A DNA stretch of 64,000 bases from Granulosicoccaceae sp. 1_MG-2023 (GCA_030546905.1 JAUOPI010000001.1:186001-250000); one strand, 5' to 3'. Positions 40,911 through 53,987 are shown, counted from the first letter of the stretch. Notes: a model not told the origin generated them from the sequence alone. Made by a program: numbers and translations.

Positions 40911-40926
40911 CGTTTCACGTGAAACA
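40911..40926. promoter_or_regulatory. parS site 5
   Basis: CGTTTCACGTGAAACA: one outer base differs from consensus; the inner 14 bases are perfect. Confidence 0.88.
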
Positions 40927-41012
40927 TCTTTTCGGCTGTTTTCCGCTTAACCATCCGATCCCGTCGAACCCGCATTCTGATGCGGTCTATAACAGGCCGC
41001 CTTCGCTGGATG

Positions 41013-41021
41013 TGCTATACT
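41013..41021 (+). promoter_or_regulatory. gyrB extended -10 promoter
   Basis: TGCTATACT (TGn directly before TATACT), 32 bases before the gyrB ATG. No good -35 is seen at the expected distance, consistent with an extended -10 promoter. Confidence 0.55.
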
Positions 41022-41032
41022 TACTTGGTTAA

Positions 41033-43465
<2,433 letters not shown>

Positions 43466-43489
43466 TCCGCTCAGGACCAAAAAAACCGA

Positions 43490-43519
43490 AGCCGGGCGGA
43501 AACTTCGTCCGGCTTTTTT
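43490..43519 (+). terminator. gyrB terminator
   Basis: AGCCGGGCG and CGTCCGGCT (nine pairs, one G-U) around a 7-base loop, followed by six T, starting 25 bases after the gyrB stop. Confidence 0.88.
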
Positions 43520-43556
43520 GTCACAGAACCACATATTGATTCCGGAGTGCCGGCAC

Positions 43557-45593
43557 ATGGGTAAGATTACAAACGCATTCACGTCATTGCCTGATTTCGA
43601 CGCGGTTTCACCTGAAACGGTGATCACCGAACTGGACCGCATACTCAGTGATAACCTGGCACAGATCGACGCGTTGACCCGTATAGAAAACCCGGACTGG
43701 GATAATTTCGTTTATCCACTGGATCTGCTTTCTGACCGTCTGGACCGTTTCTGGAGTCCGGTGCGTCATCTGAACGCAGTGATGAACAACGAACCGCTGC
43801 GTCAGGCCTACAATGAGGGGGTTGGCAAAATCAGTGACTATTCCACCTCGGTGGCTCAGAACAGCGCGCTCTACGCACAGTTCCAACGCCTCGCCGAACC
43901 GGCCGTGTATGACGGCTTGTGTGCAGCCCAGCAGAAAGTGATCGACGACAACCTGCGCAGCTTCCGCCTCAGTGGTGTGTCCCTGGATGAGGACAAAAAA
44001 CGCCGTTACAAAGAGATCGCAGCCGAGCTGAGCAAGCTGATGAATCAGGTCTCGGACAACGTGCTCGATACCACCAACGCCTGGCAGCATATCGTCACTG
44101 ACGAAGCGGCACTGAGCGGTCTGCCCGCACATACGGTCGAAGCGGCGCGTAACAAAGCCGTCGAACAAGACAAGCAGGGCTGGTTGTTCGGCCTGGATAT
44201 GCCGACCTATATCGCCGTGCTTACTTACGCCGAGAATCCCGTCTTGCGTGAGGCGCTCTACACCGCCTGGAATACCCGTGCCTCTGATCAGGGCGGGCAT
44301 GATCCGCAAAAAGACAATGCGAAACTGATGGAACAGATTCTCGCCTTGCGCGCCGAGAAAGCCGCATTGCTGGGCTTTGAGAACTACGCAGCCTTGTCAG
44401 TGGAAACCAAGATGGTTGAGTCCACAGATCAGGTGATGTCGTTTCTGCAGGAGCTGGCCGACAAGTCGCTGCCGGCGGCAAAAGCAGATATGGCGGACTT
44501 GCGCAGCTTTGCAGCAGAGCAGGGACATCAGGGCGAATTACAAGCCTGGGATATCGCCTACTACTCAAACAAACTCAAGGAAGCACGCTTTTCGATTTCC
44601 GATGAGGACCTCAAACCTTACTTCCCGGCAGATGTCGTGGTGCCAGGCTTGTTTTCTGTCGTCGGCAAATTGTTTGGTCTGAAAATACAAGCCCATCCCG
44701 AAGTAAAAACCTGGCACCCGGATGCCTGCTTCTACAGCATCGAAGATCGCGACGGAAATGTACGCGGTGGTTTTTACCTCGATCCTTATGCGCGTAAGAA
44801 CAAACGCGGCGGTGCCTGGATGGACGAGTGCATCTCCCGTATGGCACACAAGGATGGCGTACAGCTTCCGGTTGCGTACCTGACTTGTAATTCGACGCCG
44901 CCGGTCGGAGACAAACCGGCGCTGCTGACGCATAACGAAGTTATCACGCTGTTCCATGAGTTCGGCCACGGCTTGCATCATATGCTGACCCGGGTCGACT
45001 ACCGCGATGTGTCCGGTATCAACGGTGTGGAATGGGATGCGGTCGAATTGCCGAGTCAGTTCCTCGAGAACTGGTGCTGGGAAGAAGAGGGCTTGCGTCT
45101 GATCAGCCGCCACTACGAAACCGGTGAAACCCTGCCGGCGGACCTGCTCGAAAAAGCACGCAACGCAAAGAACTTTCAGGCCGCAATGCAAATGGTCCGT
45201 CAGCTCGAATTCGCCATGTTCGATATGCAGATTCACCTGGCCGGACCGGAAGCGCAGCCTGTGGATATTCAGGCTGAACTCGATGATGTGCGCAGTCGTG
45301 TCACCGTGGTGCCGGTACCTGCGTTTAACCGCTTCCAGAACAGCTTTACGCACATCTTTGCCGGCGGTTATGCAGCGGGTTACTTCAGCTATAAGTGGGC
45401 CGAGGTCTTGTCGGCCGATGCCTTTAGCCGGTTTGAGGAAGAAGGTGTTTTTAACACGGCCACGGGTGAAGACTTCCTGCGTAAGATTCTCGAGAAGGGC
45501 GGTTCGCAGAAAGCACTCGAGCTGTTTGTGGATTTCCGCGGCCGTGAGCCGGAGCTCGAACCGCTGCTGCGTCACAGCGGCCTGGCTGCATGA
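43557..45593 (+). CDS. prlC: Oligopeptidase A (M3 metallopeptidase)
   Basis: A 678-residue cytosolic zinc peptidase. The start chosen is ATG 43557 ([20 protein letters not shown]); the frame extends back into gyrB, but that part is not homologous. The zinc site HEFGH is at residues 467-471 in [13 protein letters not shown], with the third ligand Glu in the following [20 protein letters not shown]. It degrades short peptides and signal peptide fragments. Its last four bases overlap the ubiD start (ATGA), so the two are coupled. Confidence 0.95.
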   Translation: MGKITNAFTSLPDFDAVSPETVITELDRILSDNLAQIDALTRIENPDWDNFVYPLDLLSDRLDRFWSPVRHLNAVMNNEPLRQAYNEGVGKISDYSTSVAQNSALYAQFQRLAEPAVYDGLCAAQQKVIDDNLRSFRLSGVSLDEDKKRRYKEIAAELSKLMNQVSDNVLDTTNAWQHIVTDEAALSGLPAHTVEAARNKAVEQDKQGWLFGLDMPTYIAVLTYAENPVLREALYTAWNTRASDQGGHDPQKDNAKLMEQILALRAEKAALLGFENYAALSVETKMVESTDQVMSFLQELADKSLPAAKADMADLRSFAAEQGHQGELQAWDIAYYSNKLKEARFSISDEDLKPYFPADVVVPGLFSVVGKLFGLKIQAHPEVKTWHPDACFYSIEDRDGNVRGGFYLDPYARKNKRGGAWMDECISRMAHKDGVQLPVAYLTCNSTPPVGDKPALLTHNEVITLFHEFGHGLHHMLTRVDYRDVSGINGVEWDAVELPSQFLENWCWEEEGLRLISRHYETGETLPADLLEKARNAKNFQAAMQMVRQLEFAMFDMQIHLAGPEAQPVDIQAELDDVRSRVTVVPVPAFNRFQNSFTHIFAGGYAAGYFSYKWAEVLSADAFSRFEEEGVFNTATGEDFLRKILEKGGSQKALELFVDFRGREPELEPLLRHSGLAA

Positions 45594-47077
45594 GTGTAAA
45601 GTACCGCGATCTGCGCGAGTTTCTCGATTATCTGCGTGAGCAGGGCGAACTCTGCGAGGTCACCACAGAAGTCGATCCGGTACTGGAAGTGACGGAAATC
45701 TGCGACCGCGTACTGCGGGCCGGGGGGCCGGCCTTGCTTTTTACCAATCCGCGCGGTTCAGATATACCGCTGTTGGGAAACCTGTTCGGCACGCCGGAAC
45801 GCGTTGCCATGGGCATGGGTGAAAGCTCGGTCAGTGCGCTGCGCGAGGTCGGCAAACTGCTGGCTTTTCTGAAAGAGCCGGACCCGCCCAAAGGCATGAA
45901 AGAGGCGGTCAAAACACTGCCGGTTTTCAAAAAGGTGCTGGATATGGCACCCAAAACAGTCAGCAAGCCTGAGTGCCAGGAATGTATTATCGAAAAGGAT
46001 GATATCGACCTGTCCGGGCTGCCGGTGCAGACCTGCTGGCCGGGTGATGCCGCGCCTTTAATTACCTGGGGGCTGGTGATCACCAGAGGCCCGCACAAAA
46101 AGCGCCAGAACATGGGAATCTACCGGCAGCAGGTCATAGGACCGAACCGGGTGATCATGCGCTGGCTTTCGCATCGTGGCGGCGCACTGGATTTTCGCGA
46201 ATGGACGCAGGAACGTCCCGGTGAACCCTTCCCGGTCGCCGTCGCGCTGGGTACGGATCCGGCCACCATTCTCGGCGCGGTTACACCGGTACCGGATACA
46301 CTCTCTGAACATGCTTTTGCCGGACTCCTGCGAGGTTCGCGCACCCGGCTTGCAAAAGCAATGTTATCCGATCTTCAGGTCCCGGCCTCGGCAGAGTTTA
46401 TTCTCGAAGGCTTTCTCTATCCGGACGATATGGCCGATGAAGGCCCCTACGGGGACCACACCGGCTACTACAACGAAGTAGAGCGTTTTCCGGTTTTCAC
46501 TATCGAGAAGATCACCCACCGCAAAAATCCCATTTACCACTCGACCTATACCGGTCGTCCGCCGGATGAGCCTGCCGTGCTCGGTGTGGCATTGAACGAG
46601 GTGTTTATTCCGATTCTGCAAAAGCAGTTTCCGGAGATCACGGATTTCTATCTGCCACCGGAGGGGTGCTCTTACCGCATGGCGGTGGTCAGTATGAAGA
46701 AGCAGTATCCCGGTCACGCCAAGCGCGTGATGATGGGAGTCTGGTCATTTCTGCGCCAGTTTATGTACACCAAGTTTGTGGTGGTGGTGGACGACGATGT
46801 GGATGTCCGCAAGTGGGAGGATGTGATCTGGGCGATTACCACGCGTATGGATCCGGCCCGTGACACCACGCTGATTGAAAACACGCCGATCGACTATCTG
46901 GATTTCGCCTCACCGGTAGCCGGCCTCGGCTCGAAAATGGGCCTGGACGCCACAAACAAAATGCCGGGCGAAACCGACCGTGAATGGGGCGAGCCGATTG
47001 TGATGGACCCGCAGGTGCGCGAGAAAGTCGACGCCCGCTGGCAGGATTACGGTATTCCAGTCCCGCCAAAGACCTAA
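45590..47077 (+). CDS. ubiD: 4-hydroxy-3-polyprenylbenzoate decarboxylase
   Basis: A 495-residue UbiD-family decarboxylase of ubiquinone synthesis, using prenylated FMN made by UbiX (not in the window). [44 protein letters not shown], the [12 protein letters not shown] segment, [15 protein letters not shown] with the catalytic acidic residues, and [21 protein letters not shown] are all conserved. Length is typical. Confidence 0.96.
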   Translation: MSVKYRDLREFLDYLREQGELCEVTTEVDPVLEVTEICDRVLRAGGPALLFTNPRGSDIPLLGNLFGTPERVAMGMGESSVSALREVGKLLAFLKEPDPPKGMKEAVKTLPVFKKVLDMAPKTVSKPECQECIIEKDDIDLSGLPVQTCWPGDAAPLITWGLVITRGPHKKRQNMGIYRQQVIGPNRVIMRWLSHRGGALDFREWTQERPGEPFPVAVALGTDPATILGAVTPVPDTLSEHAFAGLLRGSRTRLAKAMLSDLQVPASAEFILEGFLYPDDMADEGPYGDHTGYYNEVERFPVFTIEKITHRKNPIYHSTYTGRPPDEPAVLGVALNEVFIPILQKQFPEITDFYLPPEGCSYRMAVVSMKKQYPGHAKRVMMGVWSFLRQFMYTKFVVVVDDDVDVRKWEDVIWAITTRMDPARDTTLIENTPIDYLDFASPVAGLGSKMGLDATNKMPGETDREWGEPIVMDPQVREKVDARWQDYGIPVPPKT

Positions 47078-47120
47078 GCGTGTGCGCTGTACAGGGCAGG
47101 GAGGCGCTTTCCTGCAGGCA

Positions 47121-47152
47121 AAAAAAAGCCGGGCATCAAGCCCGGCTTTTTT
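47121..47152. terminator. Bidirectional terminator between ubiD and hemY
   Basis: AGCCGGGC and GCCCGGCT around ATCAA, with an A-run on the left and a T-run on the right. It serves the convergent ubiD (+) and hemY (-). Confidence 0.93.
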
Positions 47153-47170
47153 ATCCTTAGCAGCTTCAGC

Positions 47171-48391
47171 TCAGGCGTCGGCTTTACTGCTCTCGCTGAC
47201 CTTGACCTCAGTCACCGGGCGCAGCTGCTCAACGGCATAACCGTGCTTGTAAGACTCGATAGCACCTTCTTTATCACCGAGTGCTTCCAGCGTTTTGCCG
47301 AGCGTGAAAAAGGCTTCGCGGCTGGGGCTGATACCGATGCTTTTGACCAGCGCATCGCGGGCATCCTGGTACTCGCCGCTGCGGTACACGATTTTGCCCT
47401 TGGCCAGCAGCAGGCTTGCGCTCTCGCCGTTGCTTTTCAGCCACTTTTCCAGCTGCGCGAGCTGACCGGCAGCGTCGGCCGATTCAATGGAGCCGTAGTA
47501 GGCTGCAAGTGCTTCGTCCCAGTTGGTTTCAAGGGATTTGGCGGCGATCTTATTGGCTTCGTCAGGTTTGCCCATGTCGTTAAGGCGTTTTACATAGGCC
47601 AGTACAACCGCGCTGAGTTCCTGAATATGAGAGGCCTGACGTTCGAAGACATCGACCACGTTGCCTTCCGCGCAGTCGTTCAGCGCGCCCAGTGCGGCCG
47701 TTGTTTCCATCTCAAGCACGTCTTCGCGCGGCGCGGCCTGTTTGCGCCGTGCCAGCTTGGCCATGTCGGTCATGCTCTCCCAGTTGCGGATCGCGCCGTA
47801 AGACTGACCCAGCAGCCAGATAGCCAGGGTGTTATTCGGTGCTTTCTTACGCACTTCGGTGAGCACCCGGATCGCGTCGCGGTAAGCCTTACGTTCCATC
47901 AGCATTTTCGCTTCAACCAGTGCGGCCGGCACTTCGGCTTCGGCAGAGATGGCCGCGGCTTTGTCGACGTATTCCTTGCTCAGGTCGAACTGTTGGCGCT
48001 GGCCGGCGCTTTGTGCAGCAGTGAGGTAATTGGCCAGATCACATTGCTTGTTGCCCGACATATTGTTGAGCAGCAGCGCCTCAGAGCCTTCGTATTCACC
48101 TTCGGCAAATTTGACCAGGCCCTCGCTGAGCGCCAGGTGGGATTTTTCTTCACGCTTGCGCAGGCTGCGTTTTTTCAGCTTTTTCGGTGCATTGAGCAGG
48201 CCCAGAATAAGGCGCAGCACAATGTAAAAGCCGATAAAAGCGACAGCCAGAATAGACAGTGCAATCGCCAGCGAGGTGCTGTAATGCAGGCCCTGGAAGA
48301 CGATATCGACCTGGCCGGCGTCTATGTGGATAAAGAACGCGGCAGCAATTGCCACCGCGATGATGATCAGAGATGCGACCAGAAATTTCAT
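47171..48391 (-). CDS. hemY: HemY, TPR-containing inner-membrane protein
   Basis: A 406-residue protein. Two N-terminal spans (MKFLVASLIIIAVAIAAAFF; STSLAIALSILAVAFIGFYIVLRLILGLL) are followed by a basic stretch and a cytoplasmic or periplasmic array of TPR-like helices (GKIVYRSGEYQDARDALVKS, FFTLGKTLEALGDKEGAIES). It is the last gene of hemCDXY and its start overlaps the hemX end by 4 bases. This HemY is unrelated to the protoporphyrinogen oxidase of the same name; its role in heme metabolism is unclear. Confidence 0.9.
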   Translation of the reverse strand: MKFLVASLIIIAVAIAAAFFIHIDAGQVDIVFQGLHYSTSLAIALSILAVAFIGFYIVLRLILGLLNAPKKLKKRSLRKREEKSHLALSEGLVKFAEGEYEGSEALLLNNMSGNKQCDLANYLTAAQSAGQRQQFDLSKEYVDKAAAISAEAEVPAALVEAKMLMERKAYRDAIRVLTEVRKKAPNNTLAIWLLGQSYGAIRNWESMTDMAKLARRKQAAPREDVLEMETTAALGALNDCAEGNVVDVFERQASHIQELSAVVLAYVKRLNDMGKPDEANKIAAKSLETNWDEALAAYYGSIESADAAGQLAQLEKWLKSNGESASLLLAKGKIVYRSGEYQDARDALVKSIGISPSREAFFTLGKTLEALGDKEGAIESYKHGYAVEQLRPVTEVKVSESSKADA

Positions 48392-49662
48392 TGTGCTTCG
48401 CCCCTTTTAGCATTGATTTCGGTGAACAGCGCCAGCGCCTGACCCAGTTTGCCCGCATCCGGCAGGATGGTCTGTGCCTTCAGTGCAGCCAGATCTTCCA
48501 GATAGGCCTGTGTGACCGGGTCCTCTGTGTCATAGCTGTTGTTGACATAGCTGGTGGCGTTATCCAGATGCTCGCGATAGGTTTCCTGATCGCGGCGCAG
48601 GACGGCCAGTCGTGCCGCCTGCAGATGCAAGCGCAGCGACTCGCTGGCTGACAGTTGTTCGCGGGTCGGTTTGGACGGACGGATCACCGGGATACCGTCG
48701 GCCGGCTCGACCTTGACCATACCTTTCAGCGATTGCAGCAGCTGGCCGGCAACCTGTTTGGCATTTTCGGCGGTCGGCGATGATTTGGCTTCGTCGAATG
48801 ACTTCTGAATACTGCTTTTCGGCAGCGGCAGGGAGTCGGCGCGCTGGCTCATTTTCTGAAGTTCCAGTGCGATGCCTTCGATATCCGGTGCGCCGGTCTG
48901 GCGCAGTTCGGCCACTTCATTGGCAATCTGCTCACGCACCGGTGCAAAACGGCTGTCGCCGAGATCGTGCAGGCGAACCGAAGCGGCACGCAGCGCCAGA
49001 ATGCCGGCTTTGGTGTCGCCGGCGAAATTCACCCGGTGACCGGCCATGCGCAGCAGGTATTCGGTTTCAGCAAGAATCCACTCGGTCTGGCTACGGGTCG
49101 CCAGATCGCGTGTTTCGGCTACGTCGGCGGCCAGTGTCGAGATCGACGTATCGACGTTTTGCTGCAGGGCGTTGAGGTTTTCCTGCAGTTGCTGATCGAG
49201 TTCGCTGCGGGTTTCATCCAGCCGCGTATTGGTCTGTTCGAGCTGCTCGCTCAGGGCACTGAACTGATTTTCAGTGTTGGTGGTCAGTTCCTGCACTGCC
49301 GAGGCGGTGTTGCTGGCCACTTCGGTGACCGCAGCCTGGGTTTTTGCATCGATGCTCTGACCCAGCGCATCGAGTTTGCTACTCAGTTCACCGGTGGTGT
49401 TGCTCAGTGAGGAGCGCACGGCTTCAACGTCTGCCTGAATGCCGCTGCGCAGTTGATCGGTAGTGGAGGTGACGACTGAGTCGGTCTCAGCGCGCATGTT
49501 CTGCAGTTCGGTCCAGAGATAGCCCGAGAAGCCTCCCGCACCCAGGGCGGCGACCAATGCCAGTGCGCCGATTGCTCCTCCGCCTTTTTTGGTGGTTCCG
49601 GCGTTTTGGACCGGGGTTGCAGTGCCGCCGGTATTGCCTGTGCTTTGCCGTTTATCTTTCAT
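48388..49662 (-). CDS. hemX: HemX-family protein
   Basis: A 424-residue protein. The start chosen is ATG 49662 (MKDKRQSTGNTGG). A Gly/Thr-rich cytoplasmic tail leads to a single membrane span (GGGAIGALALVAALGAGGFSGYLW) and then a long periplasmic coiled coil (about residues 60-220). A C-terminal helical domain contains the conserved ILAETEYLLRMAGHRVNF. It resembles E. coli HemX. Once annotated as uroporphyrinogen methyltransferase, it lacks any SAM-binding motif here. Confidence 0.88.
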   Translation of the reverse strand: MKDKRQSTGNTGGTATPVQNAGTTKKGGGAIGALALVAALGAGGFSGYLWTELQNMRAETDSVVTSTTDQLRSGIQADVEAVRSSLSNTTGELSSKLDALGQSIDAKTQAAVTEVASNTASAVQELTTNTENQFSALSEQLEQTNTRLDETRSELDQQLQENLNALQQNVDTSISTLAADVAETRDLATRSQTEWILAETEYLLRMAGHRVNFAGDTKAGILALRAASVRLHDLGDSRFAPVREQIANEVAELRQTGAPDIEGIALELQKMSQRADSLPLPKSSIQKSFDEAKSSPTAENAKQVAGQLLQSLKGMVKVEPADGIPVIRPSKPTREQLSASESLRLHLQAARLAVLRRDQETYREHLDNATSYVNNSYDTEDPVTQAYLEDLAALKAQTILPDAGKLGQALALFTEINAKRGEAQ

Positions 49663-49666
49663 GATC

Positions 49667-50470
49667 TCATTCTGAATGGTTAACGTGTGAGTTGGTATAC
49701 CACTGTAGTAACCCCGCCAGCTGCCCCTGATCACCCGGGGTGTTGGCAATGACAATGGCTCCGCGAAAGCCTTTCTGCCTCGCCAGTGTACTGCAACGGT
49801 GACTGTTTACAATCAACGGCGTTTGCAGTAGTGACGCATGGCATGACTTATCGCTCAGCTGCAGGAGGTTTTCCAGTGCCTGATTGCTGGTAAGGCAGAT
49901 CACATCAGGCTTGCTGCTTTGCAGCAAAGCACAAACATGATCCTCGGAATAATGCGGTGCTGAACTTTGGTAAACGATAAGCTCGTCCACCTGTGCGCCC
50001 CTTTCGCGCAGCGTGTTGCGCAGGACTTTGCGGCCCTTGTCACCGCACAGCAGTGCAATGCGCTTGCCGGCCACATCGCGCAACGCGTCGGTTGCCAGCA
50101 GCCCTTCGGTGCAAAACTGTTGGTCCGGACGCAGATCGGCAGCCCGGCCGGCCGCAGCCAGAGCATCGGCGGTGGCCTTGCCCACTGCAACCTGCGCACG
50201 CACCAGTGCTGCAGGCCAGGGCATGGGCAACAGCGAGTGTGCCTGACGGACCGCATTAGGACTGACAAAAAGTGCAAAATCGTAGGGCGCGTTGCTGCGC
50301 AGTGTGGCGATGACGCGTTCGGCATCAGCCGCCGGCGCGATCTTCAGCAACGGAAGTGAGAGCGCGGTCGCACCGCGCTCTTCAAGCAGGTTTATGAAGT
50401 GGGATTGCTGGTCTGCCGCTCTCGTGACCAGAACGCGAACACCGGCGAGAGCGTGCTTGTCAGCTGTCAT
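49667..50470 (-). CDS. hemD: Uroporphyrinogen-III synthase
   Basis: A 267-residue cytoplasmic enzyme closing and inverting ring D of hydroxymethylbilane. MTADKHALAGVRVLVTRAADQQ, FVSPNAVRQAH and the C-terminal ICLTSNQALENLLQL match the poorly conserved HemD fold. The start is ATG 50470; a TTG two codons earlier abuts the hemC stop. Position between hemC and hemX supports the call. Confidence 0.9.
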   Translation of the reverse strand: MTADKHALAGVRVLVTRAADQQSHFINLLEERGATALSLPLLKIAPAADAERVIATLRSNAPYDFALFVSPNAVRQAHSLLPMPWPAALVRAQVAVGKATADALAAAGRAADLRPDQQFCTEGLLATDALRDVAGKRIALLCGDKGRKVLRNTLRERGAQVDELIVYQSSAPHYSEDHVCALLQSSKPDVICLTSNQALENLLQLSDKSCHASLLQTPLIVNSHRCSTLARQKGFRGAIVIANTPGDQGQLAGLLQWYTNSHVNHSE

Positions 50471-50476
50471 CCGCAA

Positions 50477-51409
50477 TCAATCTGCAGCCTGTGCGATGGC
50501 TTCGAGAATGGCGCCGGCCCCCTGGCTCAGCAGCTCCTCGGCAATCGCGATACCGAGCGACTCGGGGTCCGCGGCGCTGCCGGTTTTCTCGCTGTAGAGC
50601 ATGGTTTTGCCATCGGCTGAGCCGACCAGACCGCGCATCCGCAGTGTATCGCCGTCAAGCTCGGCATAGCCGGCAATCGGGACCTGACAGCCACCGTTAA
50701 GATGTTTGTTCATGGCCCGCTCGGCGCGTACGCGGATGGTGGTTTGCGCATCGGCAAGCGGCGCGAGCAGCGCATTGGTTTCGGCATCATCGCTGCGGCA
50801 CTCGATGCCGACCGCGCCCTGACCGACCGCCGGCAGGCTTTGCTCAGGCGGGATCTCGAACCGGATACGTTCGGCCATCCCCAGACGCAGCAGACCGGCC
50901 TTGGCCAGAATGATGGCATCGAACTGACCGTCGTCGAGCTTGGCCAGCCGTGAGTTGACGTTGCCGCGCAGATTGAGCAATTCCACCTCCGGCAAACGTG
51001 CTTTGAGCTGGCACTGCCGGCGCAGACTGCAGGAGCCGACACGGGCGCCCGGCGGCAGATCGTCCGGCGTGGCGTAGGTGTTGGAGACAAAGGCGTCGAA
51101 GGGATTCTCGCGCTCGAGTATGACCGCCAGGTGCAGGCCTTCCGGAAAGGCCACCGGCACATCCTTCATGGAATGTACGGCGATATCCGCGCGGCCTTCG
51201 AGCATGCCGTTTTCCAGCTCCTTAACAAACAACCCTTTGCCACCGATTTTCGCCAGCGGACTGTCGAGCAGTTTGTCGCCTTTGGTGGTCATGGTGACCA
51301 GCTCGACTTCCAGTTGCGGGTGCGCTTCGAGCAGGCGGCGCTTTACGTCTTCGGCCTGCCAGAGGGCCAGAGGACTTTCACGTGTAGCGATGCGGATAAG
51401 CTTTTTCAT
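50477..51409 (-). CDS. hemC: Hydroxymethylbilane synthase
   Basis: A 310-residue porphobilinogen deaminase. [20 protein letters not shown] start, [63 protein letters not shown], and the dipyrromethane-anchoring cysteine in [16 protein letters not shown] are present. It polymerises four porphobilinogens. A frame back to 51514 is rejected because the promoter lies within it. It is divergent from argH, an arrangement seen in other gammaproteobacteria. Confidence 0.97.
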   Translation of the reverse strand: MKKLIRIATRESPLALWQAEDVKRRLLEAHPQLEVELVTMTTKGDKLLDSPLAKIGGKGLFVKELENGMLEGRADIAVHSMKDVPVAFPEGLHLAVILERENPFDAFVSNTYATPDDLPPGARVGSCSLRRQCQLKARLPEVELLNLRGNVNSRLAKLDDGQFDAIILAKAGLLRLGMAERIRFEIPPEQSLPAVGQGAVGIECRSDDAETNALLAPLADAQTTIRVRAERAMNKHLNGGCQVPIAGYAELDGDTLRMRGLVGSADGKTMLYSEKTGSAADPESLGIAIAEELLSQGAGAILEAIAQAAD

Positions 51410-51448
51410 GGTATCGGAGGTGTCCGTCCGTCGGCCAATAGAGCGCGC

Positions 51449-51478
51449 ATTATAGCTTGCCGCTGCAAGCGGCCTCAA
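51449..51478 (-). promoter_or_regulatory. hemC promoter
   Basis: Minus strand: TTGAGG (51478-51473), an 18-base spacer, then perfect TATAAT (51454-51449), about 40 bases before the hemC ATG. Confidence 0.7.
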
Positions 51479-51562
51479 TGTCAGGCCCTGAGCCTGCCGC
51501 GCCGACCGCCTCACTAACTGTTATCATCGGCGTTTTGTGTTTACAGAATCAGGAAAGCGGTC

Positions 51563-52975
51563 ATGTCTACAGACGACGCCGGTAAGGCGAAATCCAATCA
51601 GCAATGGGGCGGGCGGTTCAGCGAAGGCGTGGATGCCTTTGTGCAGGAGTTCACCGCCTCGGTGCAGTTCGATCAGCGTATGTATCGCCAGGATATCTGC
51701 GGTTCGCGTGCACACGCGCGCATGCTGCATAAGGTCGGCGTGATCAGCGAAGAGGATCTCAATGCCATCCTCGGCGGACTGGACGAAATCGAGCAGGAAA
51801 TCGCTGAAGGGCGTTTTCAGTGGTCGGTGGAACTGGAAGACGTGCATATGAATATCGAGGCGCGTCTGACAGACAAAATCGGTATCGCCGGCAAACGCCT
51901 GCACACCGGCCGTTCACGCAACGATCAGGTCGCCACCGATATCCGCCTGTACATGCGCGATGCCATTGAGGCGGTGCAGGCCGAAACCCGCCGTTTGCTG
52001 GAAGGTATGCTGCATCTGGCGTCCCGCCACACCTCGGCGGTCATGCCCGGCTTTACCCATCTGCAAACCGCCCAGCCGGTGACCTTCGGGCACCACGTGA
52101 TGGCCTGGTTTGAGATGCTGATGCGCGATCATTCGCGTTTGCAGGACTGCGCGCGGCGCATGAATGTGATGCCGCTGGGCGCGGCGGCACTGGCCGGCAC
52201 CAGCTACCCGATCGACCGCAATTACACGGCAGAACTGCTGGGCTTTGATTGTCCGGCTGAGAACTCACTGGATGCGGTCAGCGACCGTGATTTTTCGATC
52301 GAGTTCTGCGCTGCGGCGTCGATTATCATGACGCACTTGTCGCGTATTTCCGAGGAGCTGGTGCTGTGGTCTTCGGCGCAGTTTGCGTTTATTGATCTGC
52401 CGGACCGCTTCTGTACCGGCTCGAGCATTATGCCGCAGAAGAAAAACCCCGATGTGCCCGAACTGGTGCGGGGTAAAACCGGCCGGGTCAACGGTCATCT
52501 GATCAGCCTGCTGACGCTGATGAAATCGCAGCCGCTGGCTTACAACAAAGACAATCAGGAAGACAAAGAACCGCTGTTCGATACGGTCGATACCCTGCTT
52601 GGCAGTCTGCGGGCCTTTGCCGATATGATCCCGGCGATTGAAATCAAAGCCGACAATATGCGCGAAGCGGCCTTCCGCGGCTTTTCCACCGCAACCGATC
52701 TGGCTGACTATCTGGTGCGCAAAGGTCTGCCGTTCCGGGATGCCCACGAAGTGGTTGGCAAGGCGGTTCGTCTCGGGGTCGACAGCGGCCGTGATCTGAG
52801 TGAAATGTCCCTTGAAGAACTGCAGGGCTTCTCAGACAAAATCGGCGCTGACGTCTTCTCCGTGCTGACGCCTGAGGGCGCGGTACAGGCCCGCGATCAT
52901 ATCGGTGGTACTGCACCGGCGCAGGTATCCAAAGCCATTCAGCGTGGCCACGAGCGACTCGCCGCACTGAGCTGA
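51563..52975 (+). CDS. argH: Argininosuccinate lyase
   Basis: A 470-residue enzyme of the fumarase/aspartase superfamily that splits argininosuccinate into arginine and fumarate. [50 protein letters not shown] and the signature [12 protein letters not shown] (about residue 287) are present. Length is normal. A terminator follows 11 bases after the stop. Confidence 0.97.
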   Translation: MSTDDAGKAKSNQQWGGRFSEGVDAFVQEFTASVQFDQRMYRQDICGSRAHARMLHKVGVISEEDLNAILGGLDEIEQEIAEGRFQWSVELEDVHMNIEARLTDKIGIAGKRLHTGRSRNDQVATDIRLYMRDAIEAVQAETRRLLEGMLHLASRHTSAVMPGFTHLQTAQPVTFGHHVMAWFEMLMRDHSRLQDCARRMNVMPLGAAALAGTSYPIDRNYTAELLGFDCPAENSLDAVSDRDFSIEFCAAASIIMTHLSRISEELVLWSSAQFAFIDLPDRFCTGSSIMPQKKNPDVPELVRGKTGRVNGHLISLLTLMKSQPLAYNKDNQEDKEPLFDTVDTLLGSLRAFADMIPAIEIKADNMREAAFRGFSTATDLADYLVRKGLPFRDAHEVVGKAVRLGVDSGRDLSEMSLEELQGFSDKIGADVFSVLTPEGAVQARDHIGGTAPAQVSKAIQRGHERLAALS

Positions 52976-52985
52976 TCCGGCATCG

Positions 52986-53019
52986 CCGGCGGGGACGTTC
53001 TGACCCCGCCGGTCGTTTT
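52986..53019 (+). terminator. argH terminator
   Basis: CCGGCGGGG and CCCCGCCGG, a perfect nine-pair stem with a 9-base loop, followed by TCGTTTT. Confidence 0.75.
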
Positions 53020-53300
53020 AGTCGTCAGTCTGATTGTTTCTGTCGCCAAAAACGCCTTCGCACTCGCTCCCGCCTGTTTAAGACAGCCCGCCTATCCTGA
53101 TATTTCCGCTGCGCAAAACTGTTGCGGTCGCAGGGATCTGATTCTCTGCGCAGTCACGCCGGTTTACTCGCCAAAATACAAGCCGTGATATCCGCGCACA
53201 GTCGCTTTCTGTGAATATCGCTGAATAATATCTACAGCGCGCATCGCACCAGCTTTAATGCAAGCCAGGTATTGTATTGTTTAACAGGCTGATTCCGGAC
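53020..53300. other. Intergenic stretch without recognised features
   Basis: Between the argH terminator and the convergent esterase gene. I see no open frame with a start site, no palindrome of note and no RNA gene. Confidence 0.6.
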
Positions 53301-53987
53301 TTAATCACTTGCGGCGCTGAAGGCCGCCAAGGACTGCATCCAGGCTGACAGCGCCGCAATTTCCTCGGCACAAAGCGCGTGTCCCATGGGATAGGTTTGC
53401 CAGCTTGGCTTGAAGCCGGCACTGAGCAGAAGTTCGCGTGTGGCAGTGGCATAGGCCGGTAACACGATATCGTCCTGTGTGCCGTGGGCGAGGAAAATCG
53501 GCAGCTCATGCCGGCTTTGAGTAAAGTCGCGGCTATCGGACAGTGGGATATACGTTGATAAACCGACTACGCCGGCCAGCGGCAGATCTTCAGTCATCGC
53601 AGCGGTCAGCGCGATGGCGCCACCCTGGGAAAAACCCGCCAGCAGGATATTCTCCGTTGCGATACCGCGCGCGTTTTCCCGCTCGATAATCCGCAATACT
53701 GCAGCCACCGAATCACGCACACCTTGCGGGTCCTGACCGGCACGATCGAGTTCCAGCGATACGATGTCGTACCAGCCGCGCATGGCCATACCACCGTTGA
53801 CCGTAATCGGCCTGACCGGCGCATGCGGAAACAGAAACCGCAGCGGTAATTGCGCCGGCAGTTTCAGCTCCGGCACCAGCGGCACGAAATCGTTGCCGTC
53901 TGCGCCAAGCCCGTGCAGCCAGATGACGCAATGTTGCGGCTCAGGGCCGGTTTCCAGTTCAATCATATCGGGTAATTCTGTGGACAT
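53301..53987 (-). CDS. Carboxylesterase / phospholipase family alpha-beta hydrolase
   Basis: A 228-residue cytosolic hydrolase of the acyl-protein thioesterase / carboxylesterase 2 family. The oxyanion motif LHGLGADGNDF is near residue 25. The nucleophile is Ser120 in GFSQGG, the acid Asp173 in HGTQDDIVLP, and the base His203 in PMGHALC. The start chosen is ATG 53987 (MSTELPDMIELE); the open frame upstream overlaps lptM on the other strand. The physiological substrate is unknown. It is divergent from lptM with only 77 bases between starts. Confidence 0.9.
   Translation of the reverse strand: MSTELPDMIELETGPEPQHCVIWLHGLGADGNDFVPLVPELKLPAQLPLRFLFPHAPVRPITVNGGMAMRGWYDIVSLELDRAGQDPQGVRDSVAAVLRIIERENARGIATENILLAGFSQGGAIALTAAMTEDLPLAGVVGLSTYIPLSDSRDFTQSRHELPIFLAHGTQDDIVLPAYATATRELLLSAGFKPSWQTYPMGHALCAEEIAALSAWMQSLAAFSAASD

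Larger units (their letters stand above)
38220..41012. other. Gene-free segment between recF and gyrB
   Basis: About 2.8 kb without any gene I can support. Short open frames exist on both strands, but none has a ribosome-binding site, family motif or consistent codon use. It contains three parS sites (39368, 39924, 40911), near-consensus DnaA boxes TTATCCACC at 38768-38776 and 39079-39087, TGTGTATAA at 38836-38844, a heptamer tandem repeat at 38594-38624, and the gyrB promoter at its right end. Confidence 0.75.

Noticed and set aside
38277-40975. Short open frames in the recF-gyrB gap as genes
   Set aside because: None has a ribosome-binding site, homology or codon pattern like the neighbours, and several overlap parS sites or the heptamer repeat.
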